A stretch of DNA of 5,156 nt, taken from NCBI GenBank assembly GCA_900769145.1, contig CAAGFN010000025.1, positions 1 through 5,156 of the forward strand, read 5' to 3'. The translations under genes and the position numbers were made by a program. The number at the start of each line of letters is the position of its first letter. Positions within the stretch are counted from its first letter, which is position 1. Positions 1 to 5,156 of this stretch are shown one piece after another. The notes beneath the pieces were generated by a model, which was given only the letters and a program-made list of their open reading frames with translations, was not told the origin of the DNA and searched no databases. Origin of the DNA: Rikenellaceae bacterium (lineage in GTDB: Bacteria > Bacteroidota > Bacteroidia > Bacteroidales > UBA932).

Positions 1-79
1 GATTACATCAATCCGTCAAGCGAATGCTGTCAAAGATCTTATCAATTCAAATATTGATGCTTTGACTTCGACTGAGGTT
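1..79 (+). repeat. Direct repeat, left copy (identical to 1349-1427)
   Basis: All 79 bases from the window start match 1349-1427, at an offset of 1348. Identity stops abruptly at base 80 (C here, G at 1428), after which the paralogous tails differ heavily. The repeat lies in the 5'/middle part of the NVEALA-like gene and probably continues to the left of the window. Confidence 0.97.
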
Positions 80-202
80 CAGCATTATGGATCTTGTGGC
101 GAGGTCGAATATGAATGTATAGATTACTGCCCTGTATGCGGAGAACTTGTGTACGCATCCGGACATTCAGGCCCTGCCAGTTCAATATCACACGAAAGAT
201 GA
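1..202 (+). CDS. NVEALA-like small exported Cys-rich protein, 3' part only (5' end outside window)
   Basis: This is the end of a small protein gene that begins before the window; the first complete codon starts at base 2 and TGA is at 200-202. The 66 visible residues start ITSIRQANAVKDL and continue into SNIDALTSTE, which matches the NVEALA-type motif region of small exported Bacteroidota proteins. The missing start should encode a hydrophobic signal segment like that of the complete paralogue at 1287-1553. The tail has four cysteines spaced C-X6-C-X3-C-X2-C, ending CPVCGELV, the same spacing as in the paralogue although most other tail residues differ. The stop overlaps the next gene's ATG as ATGA (199-202), so the two are probably translated together. 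The family has no established biochemical role that I know of; an exported peptide or small structural protein is inference. Disulfides or metal binding by the cysteines are both possible. Confidence 0.8.
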   Translation, partial: ITSIRQANAVKDLINSNIDALTSTEVQHYGSCGEVEYECIDYCPVCGELVYASGHSGPASSISHER

Positions 203-1245
203 AAAAACTGAATATTTCTTTGCCTTTGTCTGTACTTCTCTTATTCTCATCTTGCACAGGGAATGCCCCGACGTATGAATTGCCTGTGTTTCCGGAGGAG
301 ACTGAGGCAACTTTCGAGTTCATCGGGGAGGAACTGACATTCTCTCCATCTGACATTGACATAATAGAAGACTATATTGTTGCCACTGGATTTGAGAGAG
401 TCACCGAGAACACCTTGTTTGTATTTGACAAGAATTCAGGCCGGCTCTTGAAGAAGGGCATAAGGAAGGGGCGTGGCCCTGCTGAGACGCTCGCAGGTAA
501 TAGAGAGATGACCGTTCATGGGGATTCGGTAGTGCTGCACGACTTTCTGGATAAAACGAGGATGGCAATACCGATAATGGATTTTTTGTCTGAGGACTAC
601 ACCTCTGTACGAAAGACGGAATGCGCACTGAAGGCCTGGAACAGTTTCTTTACTGACACTCCGGACGGCAGACCTGTAATAATACAAAGTAAAGGATATC
701 TTTCACAGGACACCATTCCGGTCAGGTCAATAGTTGTACGGAATCCTGATGGGGGAGACAGTTCATACGATGTTGACCCGATACAAGATCCGAAACGGAC
801 ATTTGTCAGTTCTGTATATACGAGAGCGGCGTTTTCTCCGGAATCCGACAAAATGGCATTGATACCTTCTCTTCATTTTGTGCTTGAGATATTTGATATC
901 AGGAATGGTATCCGGAATATTGCCACTAAATACTTTACCGCTCCGGATTACGAAGTTGATGGCGGGAGTTTTCGTCCGAGTGATAATCTGATTTTCGGTG
1001 CCAGGGATATCTATGCTGACAGCAATGTGATATACGTGGTATATGATGGCGTGAAAACGTGGAAGGACAAATATTCAAGCCGATATCAGAAAGTGGCGCT
1101 GTTCAGTTGGAAAGGCAAACCCGTAAAGGTATATTTGACAAATGCGGGGATTCATAGAATATGCTATGATACGGTTTCGGGCTGCATTTATGCTCTTGTA
1201 GAGACGGAGGAATCAGGCTATCGACTTGGCCGCCTCAGGATATAA
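199..1245 (+). CDS. Six-bladed beta-propeller-type lipoprotein (TolB-like / BF3164-like), copy 1
   Basis: The product is a predicted 348-residue lipoprotein. The ATG at 199 is chosen over an in-frame ATG at 115 because it places a textbook lipoprotein signal at the N-terminus: MKKLN, a hydrophobic stretch, then the lipobox LFSSC with the lipidated Cys at residue 19. The longer start would bury this signal and lie inside the upstream gene. The residues after the Cys (TGNAP) lack an acidic surface-export tag, so an inner-leaflet periplasmic location is more likely. The mature part is beta-rich, with FVFDKNSG and KGRGPAET (GRGP at residues 91-94), the hallmark of Bacteroidota six-bladed propeller lipoproteins. 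It ends GYRLGRLRI. It overlaps the upstream NVEALA-like gene by ATGA and is paralogous to 1543-2583: by my count about 60% identical over the first ~95 mature residues. Ligand and function are unknown; propeller folds usually bind partners rather than catalyse. Confidence 0.88.
   Translation: MKKLNISLPLSVLLLFSSCTGNAPTYELPVFPEETEATFEFIGEELTFSPSDIDIIEDYIVATGFERVTENTLFVFDKNSGRLLKKGIRKGRGPAETLAGNREMTVHGDSVVLHDFLDKTRMAIPIMDFLSEDYTSVRKTECALKAWNSFFTDTPDGRPVIIQSKGYLSQDTIPVRSIVVRNPDGGDSSYDVDPIQDPKRTFVSSVYTRAAFSPESDKMALIPSLHFVLEIFDIRNGIRNIATKYFTAPDYEVDGGSFRPSDNLIFGARDIYADSNVIYVVYDGVKTWKDKYSSRYQKVALFSWKGKPVKVYLTNAGIHRICYDTVSGCIYALVETEESGYRLGRLRI
1216..1243 (+). repeat. Conserved 3' end of lipoprotein gene copy 1 (27 of 28 bases match 2554-2581)
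   Basis: The last bases of the first lipoprotein gene, encoding most of GYRLGRLRI and running into the stop, match the end of the second with one difference (A at 1224, G at 2562). The upstream coding sequence is much more diverged, so the cassette's right edge is conserved like its left edge. Confidence 0.9.
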
Positions 1246-1286
1246 ACTTTAACATTGACCGCCTTCTGGCATAAACTTAAATCATT
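1228..1286 (+). repeat. Imperfect tandem repeat of about 30 bases across the cassette junction
   Basis: Bases 1228-1256 (GGCCGCCTCAGG, then ATAAACTTTAACATT) resemble 1257-1286 (GACCGCCTTCTGG, then ATAAACTTAAATCATT). About 22 of 29 aligned positions match with a one-base gap. The first unit contains the lipoprotein stop codon and the second fills the rest of the gap before the next ATG. It may be a relic of the duplication or of slippage; chance similarity in short sequence cannot be excluded. Confidence 0.45.
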
Positions 1287-1553
1287 ATGAAACACAAATT
1301 TCTATTAGCATTGATTGCCGCAACAGGCATGGCTTCAATCATTGTTCTGATTACATCAATCCGTCAAGCGAATGCTGTCAAAGATCTTATCAATTCAAAT
1401 ATTGATGCTTTGACTTCGACTGAGGTTGAGCATTCAGGTAGTTGTGGCGGAGAAGTGAATGATTGTATTGGAGAATGTCCTGTTTGCCACGAACTTGTTT
1501 ATGTGGATGGTCGTCGTGGGCCCGCTAATTCATTGAGCCATAATGAACAATAG
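1287..1553 (+). CDS. NVEALA-like small exported Cys-rich protein, copy 2 (complete)
   Basis: This complete gene encodes an 88-residue protein. Residues 2-4 are basic (KHK), residues 5-24 form a hydrophobic segment that would act as a signal peptide or membrane anchor, and residues 36-45 (NSNIDALTST) carry the NVEALA-like motif. The tail holds Cys53, Cys60, Cys64 and Cys67 (C-X6-C-X3-C-X2-C, with CPVC at the end) and finishes with a polar SHNEQ. Its first visible part is DNA-identical to the partial copy at 1-79, but the tail has diverged while keeping every Cys. The stop (1551-1553) lies inside the next lipoprotein gene, an 11-base overlap, which suggests coupled translation. It starts 41 bases after the previous lipoprotein gene with no obvious TAxxTTTG promoter between, so cotranscription is likely. 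The family match is by motif and context only; function is unknown. Confidence 0.87.
   Translation: MKHKFLLALIAATGMASIIVLITSIRQANAVKDLINSNIDALTSTEVEHSGSCGGEVNDCIGECPVCHELVYVDGRRGPANSLSHNEQ
1349..1427 (+). repeat. Direct repeat, right copy (identical to 1-79)
   Basis: This is the second copy of the perfect 79-base repeat, covering roughly residues 22-47 of the complete NVEALA-like protein, from within the hydrophobic segment through the NVEALA-like motif. Synonymous positions are as identical as the rest, so protein-level selection alone is an unlikely cause. Confidence 0.97.
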
Positions 1554-2583
1554 ATTTTTTGCAATTTATTTGATATGTACGCTGGTATCCTGCTCGCAAA
1601 ACAGGCCGGAGTATAAACTTCCTGATTTCAGCGAAGAGGTTGATTGTGAGTTTGAATTGATAGGTGATGAAATTACATTCTTTCCAAAGGATATAGAGAT
1701 TAAGGGAGATTATATAATTGCCACAGGTTTTGAAAGCGAAACAGGAAATACTTTGTTCGTCTTTGACAAGAGTGCAGGAACTCTATTGCGGAAAGGTATT
1801 AAAAAAGGTCGCGGGCCATCTGAAACGATGCTTGGCTACAGGGATATTTGTATGAGTGGTGACTCTGTTGTATATCACGATATCTTGGAGTCGGTACGGA
1901 TGACTTTCAGCCTTGAGGACTTCTTGTCGAAGAACTCATTCCCGGTTATAAAAAGGAAGCTTGATTTACCGCAATGGAAAAAATCATTTGTGGACTGCCC
2001 AGATGGAAGAATGGCAATTCTTCGTAGCAAGGGATATCAATCTCCGGATACCATACCGGTCAGATCTGTCATAATCAGAGACCCCGACGGGGAGGAGTAC
2101 TCTTATGATGAAGACCCTCTTGATGATCCACAACGCACATTTATCGGCTCGTTGTTTGCCCGGATGGAAGTTTCTCCTTCTTCGGAAAGATTGGCTTTGA
2201 TATCAAGTTTGGGTCTTGTCACTGAAATTTTTGATATTCGGGATGGAATTCGTCTCATTCATCGGGAGTACTACATCCCTCCTGAGTTCAAGGTGGTCGG
2301 CGGAAGTTACGAACTTCTTCCCGGATATCGCTATGGGATGAACCACACCTGTTCCGATGCTGAACATATTTATGTAGCCTATGACGGGGACAATGTATTC
2401 CCGAATCGTAGTCTCTTGAAATTCAAGAATGTGGCATTGTTTGACTGGAATGGGAATCCGGAGAAGTTATATAAGACCGAATATGAAATTTATGCTTTGG
2501 CGATAGATAACTTTGCAGGACACTTGTATGCTCTTCTGGATACAGGGGAAGGCGGCTATCGGCTTGGCCGCCTCAGGATATGA
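1543..2583 (+). CDS. Six-bladed beta-propeller-type lipoprotein (TolB-like / BF3164-like), copy 2
   Basis: The product is a predicted 346-residue lipoprotein. The ATG at 1543 gives MNNRFF, a short hydrophobic stretch and the lipobox LVSC with the acylated Cys at residue 17, so the start is well supported even though it lies 11 bases inside the upstream NVEALA-like gene. After SQNRPEYKLP the mature protein follows copy 1 closely: TGFES, NTLFVFDK, KKGRGPSET (GRGP at residues 89-92), then GDSVVYHD, DTIPVRSVIIRDPDG and EIFDIRDGIR, ending in the same GYRLGRLRI. The matching length and collinear motifs show a tandem duplicate that has since diverged. The absence of acidic residues just after the Cys argues for periplasmic retention. 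The stop overlaps the ATG of the following small ORF as ATGA (2580-2583). Base composition is more AT-rich in parts than copy 1 (20 of 60 bases G or C at 1681-1740). Ligand and role are unknown. Confidence 0.9.
   Translation: MNNRFFAIYLICTLVSCSQNRPEYKLPDFSEEVDCEFELIGDEITFFPKDIEIKGDYIIATGFESETGNTLFVFDKSAGTLLRKGIKKGRGPSETMLGYRDICMSGDSVVYHDILESVRMTFSLEDFLSKNSFPVIKRKLDLPQWKKSFVDCPDGRMAILRSKGYQSPDTIPVRSVIIRDPDGEEYSYDEDPLDDPQRTFIGSLFARMEVSPSSERLALISSLGLVTEIFDIRDGIRLIHREYYIPPEFKVVGGSYELLPGYRYGMNHTCSDAEHIYVAYDGDNVFPNRSLLKFKNVALFDWNGNPEKLYKTEYEIYALAIDNFAGHLYALLDTGEGGYRLGRLRI
2554..2581 (+). repeat. Conserved 3' end of lipoprotein gene copy 2 (27 of 28 bases match 1216-1243)
   Basis: This is the partner of the repeat at 1216-1243. 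Directly after it the sequences part: copy 1 ends TATAA, while here TATGA both ends the lipoprotein gene and supplies the ATG of the next ORF. Confidence 0.9.
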
Positions 2584-2897
2584 AATATAGTATTGCGGAC
2601 AAGTATATGTCGAAGGACAATGCGTCGGCACCTGTAGTCGAACTGGATTCACCATATTTCAAGGTAAAGGAATTGGCCTCTAACAATCTGATGAAGTTTG
2701 ACGGGAAAGCAGCATTCGAGTATATGGACTCGACGCCAATGCTGGTCAAGTTGATGAAGTCCGGTGGCGGGACGATATTCTTACGAGTATCCCGTCCGTA
2801 CTTGTTCTGCCAATACGGTGAATGGCTGTATTTCATTGCTCATTCAATTGTTGGCGACTCTGACGTATACCAGTTGCGGCGAATCTCCCTGCGGTGA
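2580..2897 (+). CDS. Hypothetical protein, 105 residues, unknown family
   Basis: I do not recognise this protein. The ATG overlaps the stop of the second lipoprotein gene as ATGA; an alternative ATG is at 2607 (residue 10). It has no signal peptide, lipobox or membrane helix. The middle contains FKVKELASNNLMKFDGKAAF and a glycine run (KSGGGTIF). The C-terminal third (residues ~70-103) is rich in aromatic and beta-branched residues and ends VYQLRRISLR, which loosely recalls the YRLGRLRI end of the neighbouring propeller lipoproteins. It could be an independent cytoplasmic protein or the detached C-terminal end of a further propeller lipoprotein whose front was lost. The location beside a decayed gene favours a remnant; the clean ATGA junction favours a live gene. 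Its stop overlaps a GTG of the next reading frame (GTGA, 2894-2897). Confidence 0.5.
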   Translation: MKYSIADKYMSKDNASAPVVELDSPYFKVKELASNNLMKFDGKAAFEYMDSTPMLVKLMKSGGGTIFLRVSRPYLFCQYGEWLYFIAHSIVGDSDVYQLRRISLR

Positions 2898-3315
2898 TTT
2901 TTAGAGATGAACCATTGAAAAATTCATTTTTATTTTCATGTGCTGACAGGTTTGATGCAGTTCTGTCACTTGCCGGCGAGAACTTGAGACGGTTTTATGG
3001 CATTATGAGGAGGAGGGTGATGCGGAAAAATTGGAAGCTGCCCGTCATCTGGATTTTGATGAATTCTGTGAATGGCTTCTTCCGTATTCGGTAACAGATT
3101 CCCACTCGTTGTCTGATTCGCAGACGGAATATGACGAATACGTGGAAACGCAGATTGAACACATCGGAGAGTGCTATGATTATCAGGATGATCCGAGAAT
3201 CGCAGCTTCCTGGGTCAACAATGCCCTCGGCGTACTTGGCTACATCGAGGGCCTGTACAGGGGTGTCCAGAACAGGATTTTTGAGTGGGATGAGGAAAGA
3301 CGTCGGGTAGTATGA
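2894..3315 (+). pseudogene. Decayed transglutaminase-type lipoprotein gene (frameshifted, internally deleted, truncated)
   Basis: Two frames must be joined to read this region. The first, from GTG at 2894, gives KNSFLFSCAD, a lipobox-like LFSC behind an abnormally short hydrophobic stretch, then RFDAVLSLAGEN. Near 2981 the sense passes to another frame: ELETVLWHYEEEGDAEKLEAAR, then HLDFDEFCEWLLPYSV and on to TGA at 3313-3315. The order LAGENR..ELE.VL.HY..., AA.FL and FD.FCEYLLPY is what I recall from large Bacteroidota transglutaminase-domain lipoproteins. In those, roughly a hundred residues separate the AA.FL part from the FCEYLLPY part; here they are nearly adjacent, implying an internal deletion near 3043-3048. 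The Cys-His-Asp transglutaminase core expected further on is absent. The last ~50 residues (WVNNALGVLGYIEG onward) I cannot place. No product with activity is expected. The alternative is a genuine 94-residue gene from TTG at 3031, which I consider weaker. The family assignment is from memory of motifs. Confidence 0.6.
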
Positions 3316-3325
3316 CATTGAAGAC

Positions 3326-3357
3326 GTTCGCTATTTCATAAAATATTGCTATATTTG
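3326..3357 (+). promoter_or_regulatory. Probable Bacteroidota sigma-ABfr promoter for the ATPase/nuclease gene
   Basis: TATATTTG at 3350-3357 is a full match to the Bacteroidota -7 consensus TAxxTTTG. The -33 element is weak: only GTTCG at 3326-3330 sits at about the right distance, and it is not a good TTTG. The start of transcription would fall near 3364, leaving a leader of about 50 bases before the ATG at 3415. It sits in the only substantial intergenic gap of the window. Confidence 0.5.
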
Positions 3358-3364
3358 AAAGCAA

Positions 3365-3385
3365 TGCGGTCGTGACTATGCCGCA
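3365..3385 (+). other. Short inverted repeat in the presumed leader of the ATPase/nuclease gene
   Basis: TGCGG at 3365-3369 and CCGCA at 3381-3385 are complementary across an 11-base spacer (one further T-G pair is possible). It begins right at the predicted transcription start. It could be a protein-binding site or a weak leader hairpin, but a five-base stem may well be chance. Confidence 0.25.
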
Positions 3386-3414
3386 GTAATGACGTAATTG
3401 ACAAAACGTGCAAT

Positions 3415-5136
3415 ATGGAACAGATCAGGCAGATACCATACGGAGTTTCGGACTTCCGGTCGGTTAGGGAGTCGAACCTATATTATGTAGACAAGACAAT
3501 GTATATCAAGGCTCTTGAGGACCAGGCAAGGACATTGATATTCATCCGTCCGCGCAGGTTCGGCAAGAGTCTGTTTATCAATATGATGCGCCTCTATTAT
3601 GACAAGCTGGAGGCGGGGAACTTCGAGAAGTTGTTCGGGGATTTGTATATTGGTCAGCATCCTACTCCGCTGCGTAACAAGTATCAGGTATTGTATCTGG
3701 ATTTCTCCCGTGTTGGAGGAAATATTGACACGCTTCAGGAGGATTTCAATGATTATTGCAATGCCCAGTTGTCCAGCTTTATGGATGCGTACCGGGAGGA
3801 TTATCCGCCGTCGCAGGTGGCTGAATTCTTCGAGAGCAAGAGTGCCAGGACAAGGTTCAGCATACTCCGAAATATGGCGGAGAGGAAGCAGATACCGCTT
3901 TACCTTTTCATTGACGAGTACGACAACTTCACGAACGTTGTCCTGAATGAACAAGGAGAGGAGATTTATCACCAGTTGACGCATGCCAGCGGCTTCTACA
4001 GGGATATCTTCAAGTTGTTCAAGGGAATGTTCGAGCGCATATTCCTGACGGGAGTAAGCCCGGTGACCCTGGACGACCTGACGAGCGGCTTCAACATCGG
4101 CTGGAACGCCTCGATACGTCCAGAACTGGACAAGATGCTGGGATTCTCCACGACAGACGTGCGTGAGATGTTCACCTACTACAAGAGCGTTGGGATGCTT
4201 CCGGCGGAGAGCGACGTGGAGGCTATGATAGATGATATGCGTCCTTGGTATGACAACTATTGCTTTGCAAAAGAATGCCTCGACGACGGGAATAGAGTGT
4301 TCAACTGCGACATGGTTCTGTACTATCTGCGGAATTATGTACTGGACCATCATGCTCCGGAAAATATGCTCGATCCGAACACGAAGACCGACTACAGCAA
4401 GCTGAAGAAGCTCATCCAGCTGGACAGGCTGGACGGTGACAGGAAGGGCGTGCTGATGCAGGTCATCGAGGAGGGCCAGATACTGGCGGACCTATACACC
4501 TCGTTCTCGGCTATGGAAATGACTGACCCTGAGGTGTTTCCTAGCCTGCTGTTCTACTATGGAATGCTGACTATCAAGGGAAGCCGTGGCAGCCGCCTCA
4601 TTCTTGGCATCCCGAACAACAATGTCCGCAAGCAATATTACTCGTATCTGCTTGAGAACTACGAACATACCAATGTAAGGATCAGCCGCCTGCGTGACGC
4701 ATTCGACGCAATGGCCTTCGACGGCCAGTGGCGCGAGGGACTCCAGTACATGGCCGACTGCTACAAGAACCAGTCTTCCGTGCGTGACAGCATAGAGGGC
4801 GAGCGGAACATCCAGGGCTTCTTCCTTGCCTACCTGAACCTTAACGACTACTATATCACCGCCCCGGAGGTGGAGGTCCAGCACGGCTACTGCGACTTCT
4901 TCCTTCTCCCGAACCTGACACACTACCAGTCCAGGCACTCCTACATCCTGGAAATCAAATACCTGCCGAAGAAGGACTTCGAGTCCAGGGCCGAGCAGCA
5001 ATGGCAGGAGGCCGTGGCCCAGATTGAGGGCTACGCCGCCGCACCTCGTGTCGAGGCACTCCGGCAGGGCACCACGATGCATAAAATCGTGATGCAGTTC
5101 TGCGGCTGGGAACTCGCCAGGATGGAGGAGGTGTAG
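3415..5136 (+). CDS. AAA-ATPase-like protein with C-terminal PD-(D/E)XK nuclease domain
   Basis: This is a full-length 573-residue soluble protein, typical in size for the Bacteroidota AAA-ATPase-like / PDDEXK_9 (DUF1703) architecture. The N-terminus IPYGVSDFRSVRESNLYYVDKT is the usual opening of the family. Walker A is RPRRFGKS (residues 45-52, Lys51) and Walker B is LFIDEYD (164-170, Asp167-Glu168). FLTGVSP (210-216) resembles a sensor strand, and RPWYDNYCF (276-284) corresponds to the family's WYDGYxF motif. The C-terminal nuclease-like core keeps Asp494 (GYCDFFL) and Glu513-x-Lys515 (ILEIKYL). No key residue looks lost, so an active protein is plausible. ATP-dependent nucleic-acid cleavage is inferred from the fold; substrate and biological role are not established, with defence, regulation and selfish proliferation all suggested possibilities. 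The ATG at 3415 has no Shine-Dalgarno sequence, as usual in this phylum. It appears to be its own transcription unit. GC content climbs along the gene. Confidence 0.93.
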   Translation: MEQIRQIPYGVSDFRSVRESNLYYVDKTMYIKALEDQARTLIFIRPRRFGKSLFINMMRLYYDKLEAGNFEKLFGDLYIGQHPTPLRNKYQVLYLDFSRVGGNIDTLQEDFNDYCNAQLSSFMDAYREDYPPSQVAEFFESKSARTRFSILRNMAERKQIPLYLFIDEYDNFTNVVLNEQGEEIYHQLTHASGFYRDIFKLFKGMFERIFLTGVSPVTLDDLTSGFNIGWNASIRPELDKMLGFSTTDVREMFTYYKSVGMLPAESDVEAMIDDMRPWYDNYCFAKECLDDGNRVFNCDMVLYYLRNYVLDHHAPENMLDPNTKTDYSKLKKLIQLDRLDGDRKGVLMQVIEEGQILADLYTSFSAMEMTDPEVFPSLLFYYGMLTIKGSRGSRLILGIPNNNVRKQYYSYLLENYEHTNVRISRLRDAFDAMAFDGQWREGLQYMADCYKNQSSVRDSIEGERNIQGFFLAYLNLNDYYITAPEVEVQHGYCDFFLLPNLTHYQSRHSYILEIKYLPKKDFESRAEQQWQEAVAQIEGYAAAPRVEALRQGTTMHKIVMQFCGWELARMEEV

Positions 5137-5156
5137 TTCCTAGGGCCCTATAATGC

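Noticed and set aside
115..198. Upstream in-frame ATG at 115 as start of the first lipoprotein
   Set aside because: It would add 28 residues ahead of a complete lipoprotein signal peptide and lies within the NVEALA-like coding region. The ATG at 199 gives a proper lipobox at Cys19.
1246..1286. Promoter for the second cassette in the intercassette gap
   Set aside because: There is no TAxxTTTG -7 element, and the gap is short and made largely of a degenerate repeat of the preceding gene end. Cotranscription is simpler.
1441..1510. Zinc-ribbon regulator suggested by CPVC and CPVCG in the small proteins
   Set aside because: A hydrophobic export segment precedes the cysteines, so a cytoplasmic zinc-ribbon DNA-binding role is unlikely. 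Disulfides or extracytoplasmic metal binding fit better.
3031..3315. Independent 94-residue gene starting at TTG 3031
   Set aside because: The same frame continues upstream with family-like sequence (ELETVLWHYEEEGDAEK), so the TTG is an arbitrary internal codon. The pseudogene reading explains more.
3478..4353. Long minus-strand open frame (291 codons) opposite the ATPase gene, and another at 4492-5082
   Set aside because: Both lie wholly inside the well-supported + strand gene, and their translations show no recognisable motifs. Long antisense frames are common opposite codon-biased genes.
5141..5150. Palindrome TAGGGCCCTA just after the ATPase stop as a terminator
   Set aside because: It is a 10-base palindrome with no loop and no following T-run before the window ends, so it cannot be supported as a terminator.
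1..5156. CRISPR array, tRNA/rRNA, insertion sequence, integrase or att site
   Set aside because: I found no regularly spaced repeats, tRNA-like cloverleaf sequence, transposase or integrase motifs, or terminal inverted repeats on either strand.

Overview
The window looks like a piece of a Bacteroidales (phylum Bacteroidota) chromosome. Four things suggest this: small secreted proteins resembling the NVEALA family, lipoproteins of the Bacteroidota six-bladed beta-propeller (TolB-like / BF3164-like) type with a KGRGP motif, a full-length AAA-ATPase-like plus PD-(D/E)XK protein of a kind that is highly multiplied in this phylum, and a TAxxTTTG promoter -7 element with no Shine-Dalgarno sequence. 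I cannot name a genus from sequence alone.

Layout, all on the + strand. Bases 1-2583 hold two tandem copies of a two-gene cassette. Each copy is a short exported Cys-rich NVEALA-like protein (3' part at 1-202; complete at 1287-1553) whose stop codon overlaps the start of a ~347-residue predicted periplasmic lipoprotein (199-1245; 1543-2583). The two lipoproteins are clear paralogues. The start of the small gene is identical between copies for 79 bases up to the window edge, and the last 28 bases of the lipoprotein genes differ at one base, while the sequence between has diverged strongly. That pattern fits recombination or gene conversion at the cassette edges.

Bases 2580-3315 are a degraded tail to this array. 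A 105-residue protein of unknown family (2580-2897) overlaps the second lipoprotein gene by ATGA. It is followed by what I read as a broken gene for a transglutaminase-type lipoprotein (2894-3315), with a frameshift near 2981, an apparent internal deletion near 3043-3048 and no catalytic domain.

Bases 3316-3414 are the only real intergenic gap and carry a Bacteroidota-type promoter. It probably drives the last gene, 3415-5136, which encodes a complete 573-residue protein with an N-terminal P-loop ATPase-like domain and a C-terminal PD-(D/E)XK nuclease-like domain. Its GC content rises sharply from 5' to 3'.

Functionally, the cassettes look like a translationally coupled secreted peptide and surface or periplasmic partner, duplicated and diversified. 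The role is unknown. The ATPase/nuclease gene appears to be a separate transcription unit. I see no RNA genes, CRISPR array, insertion sequence or att site.
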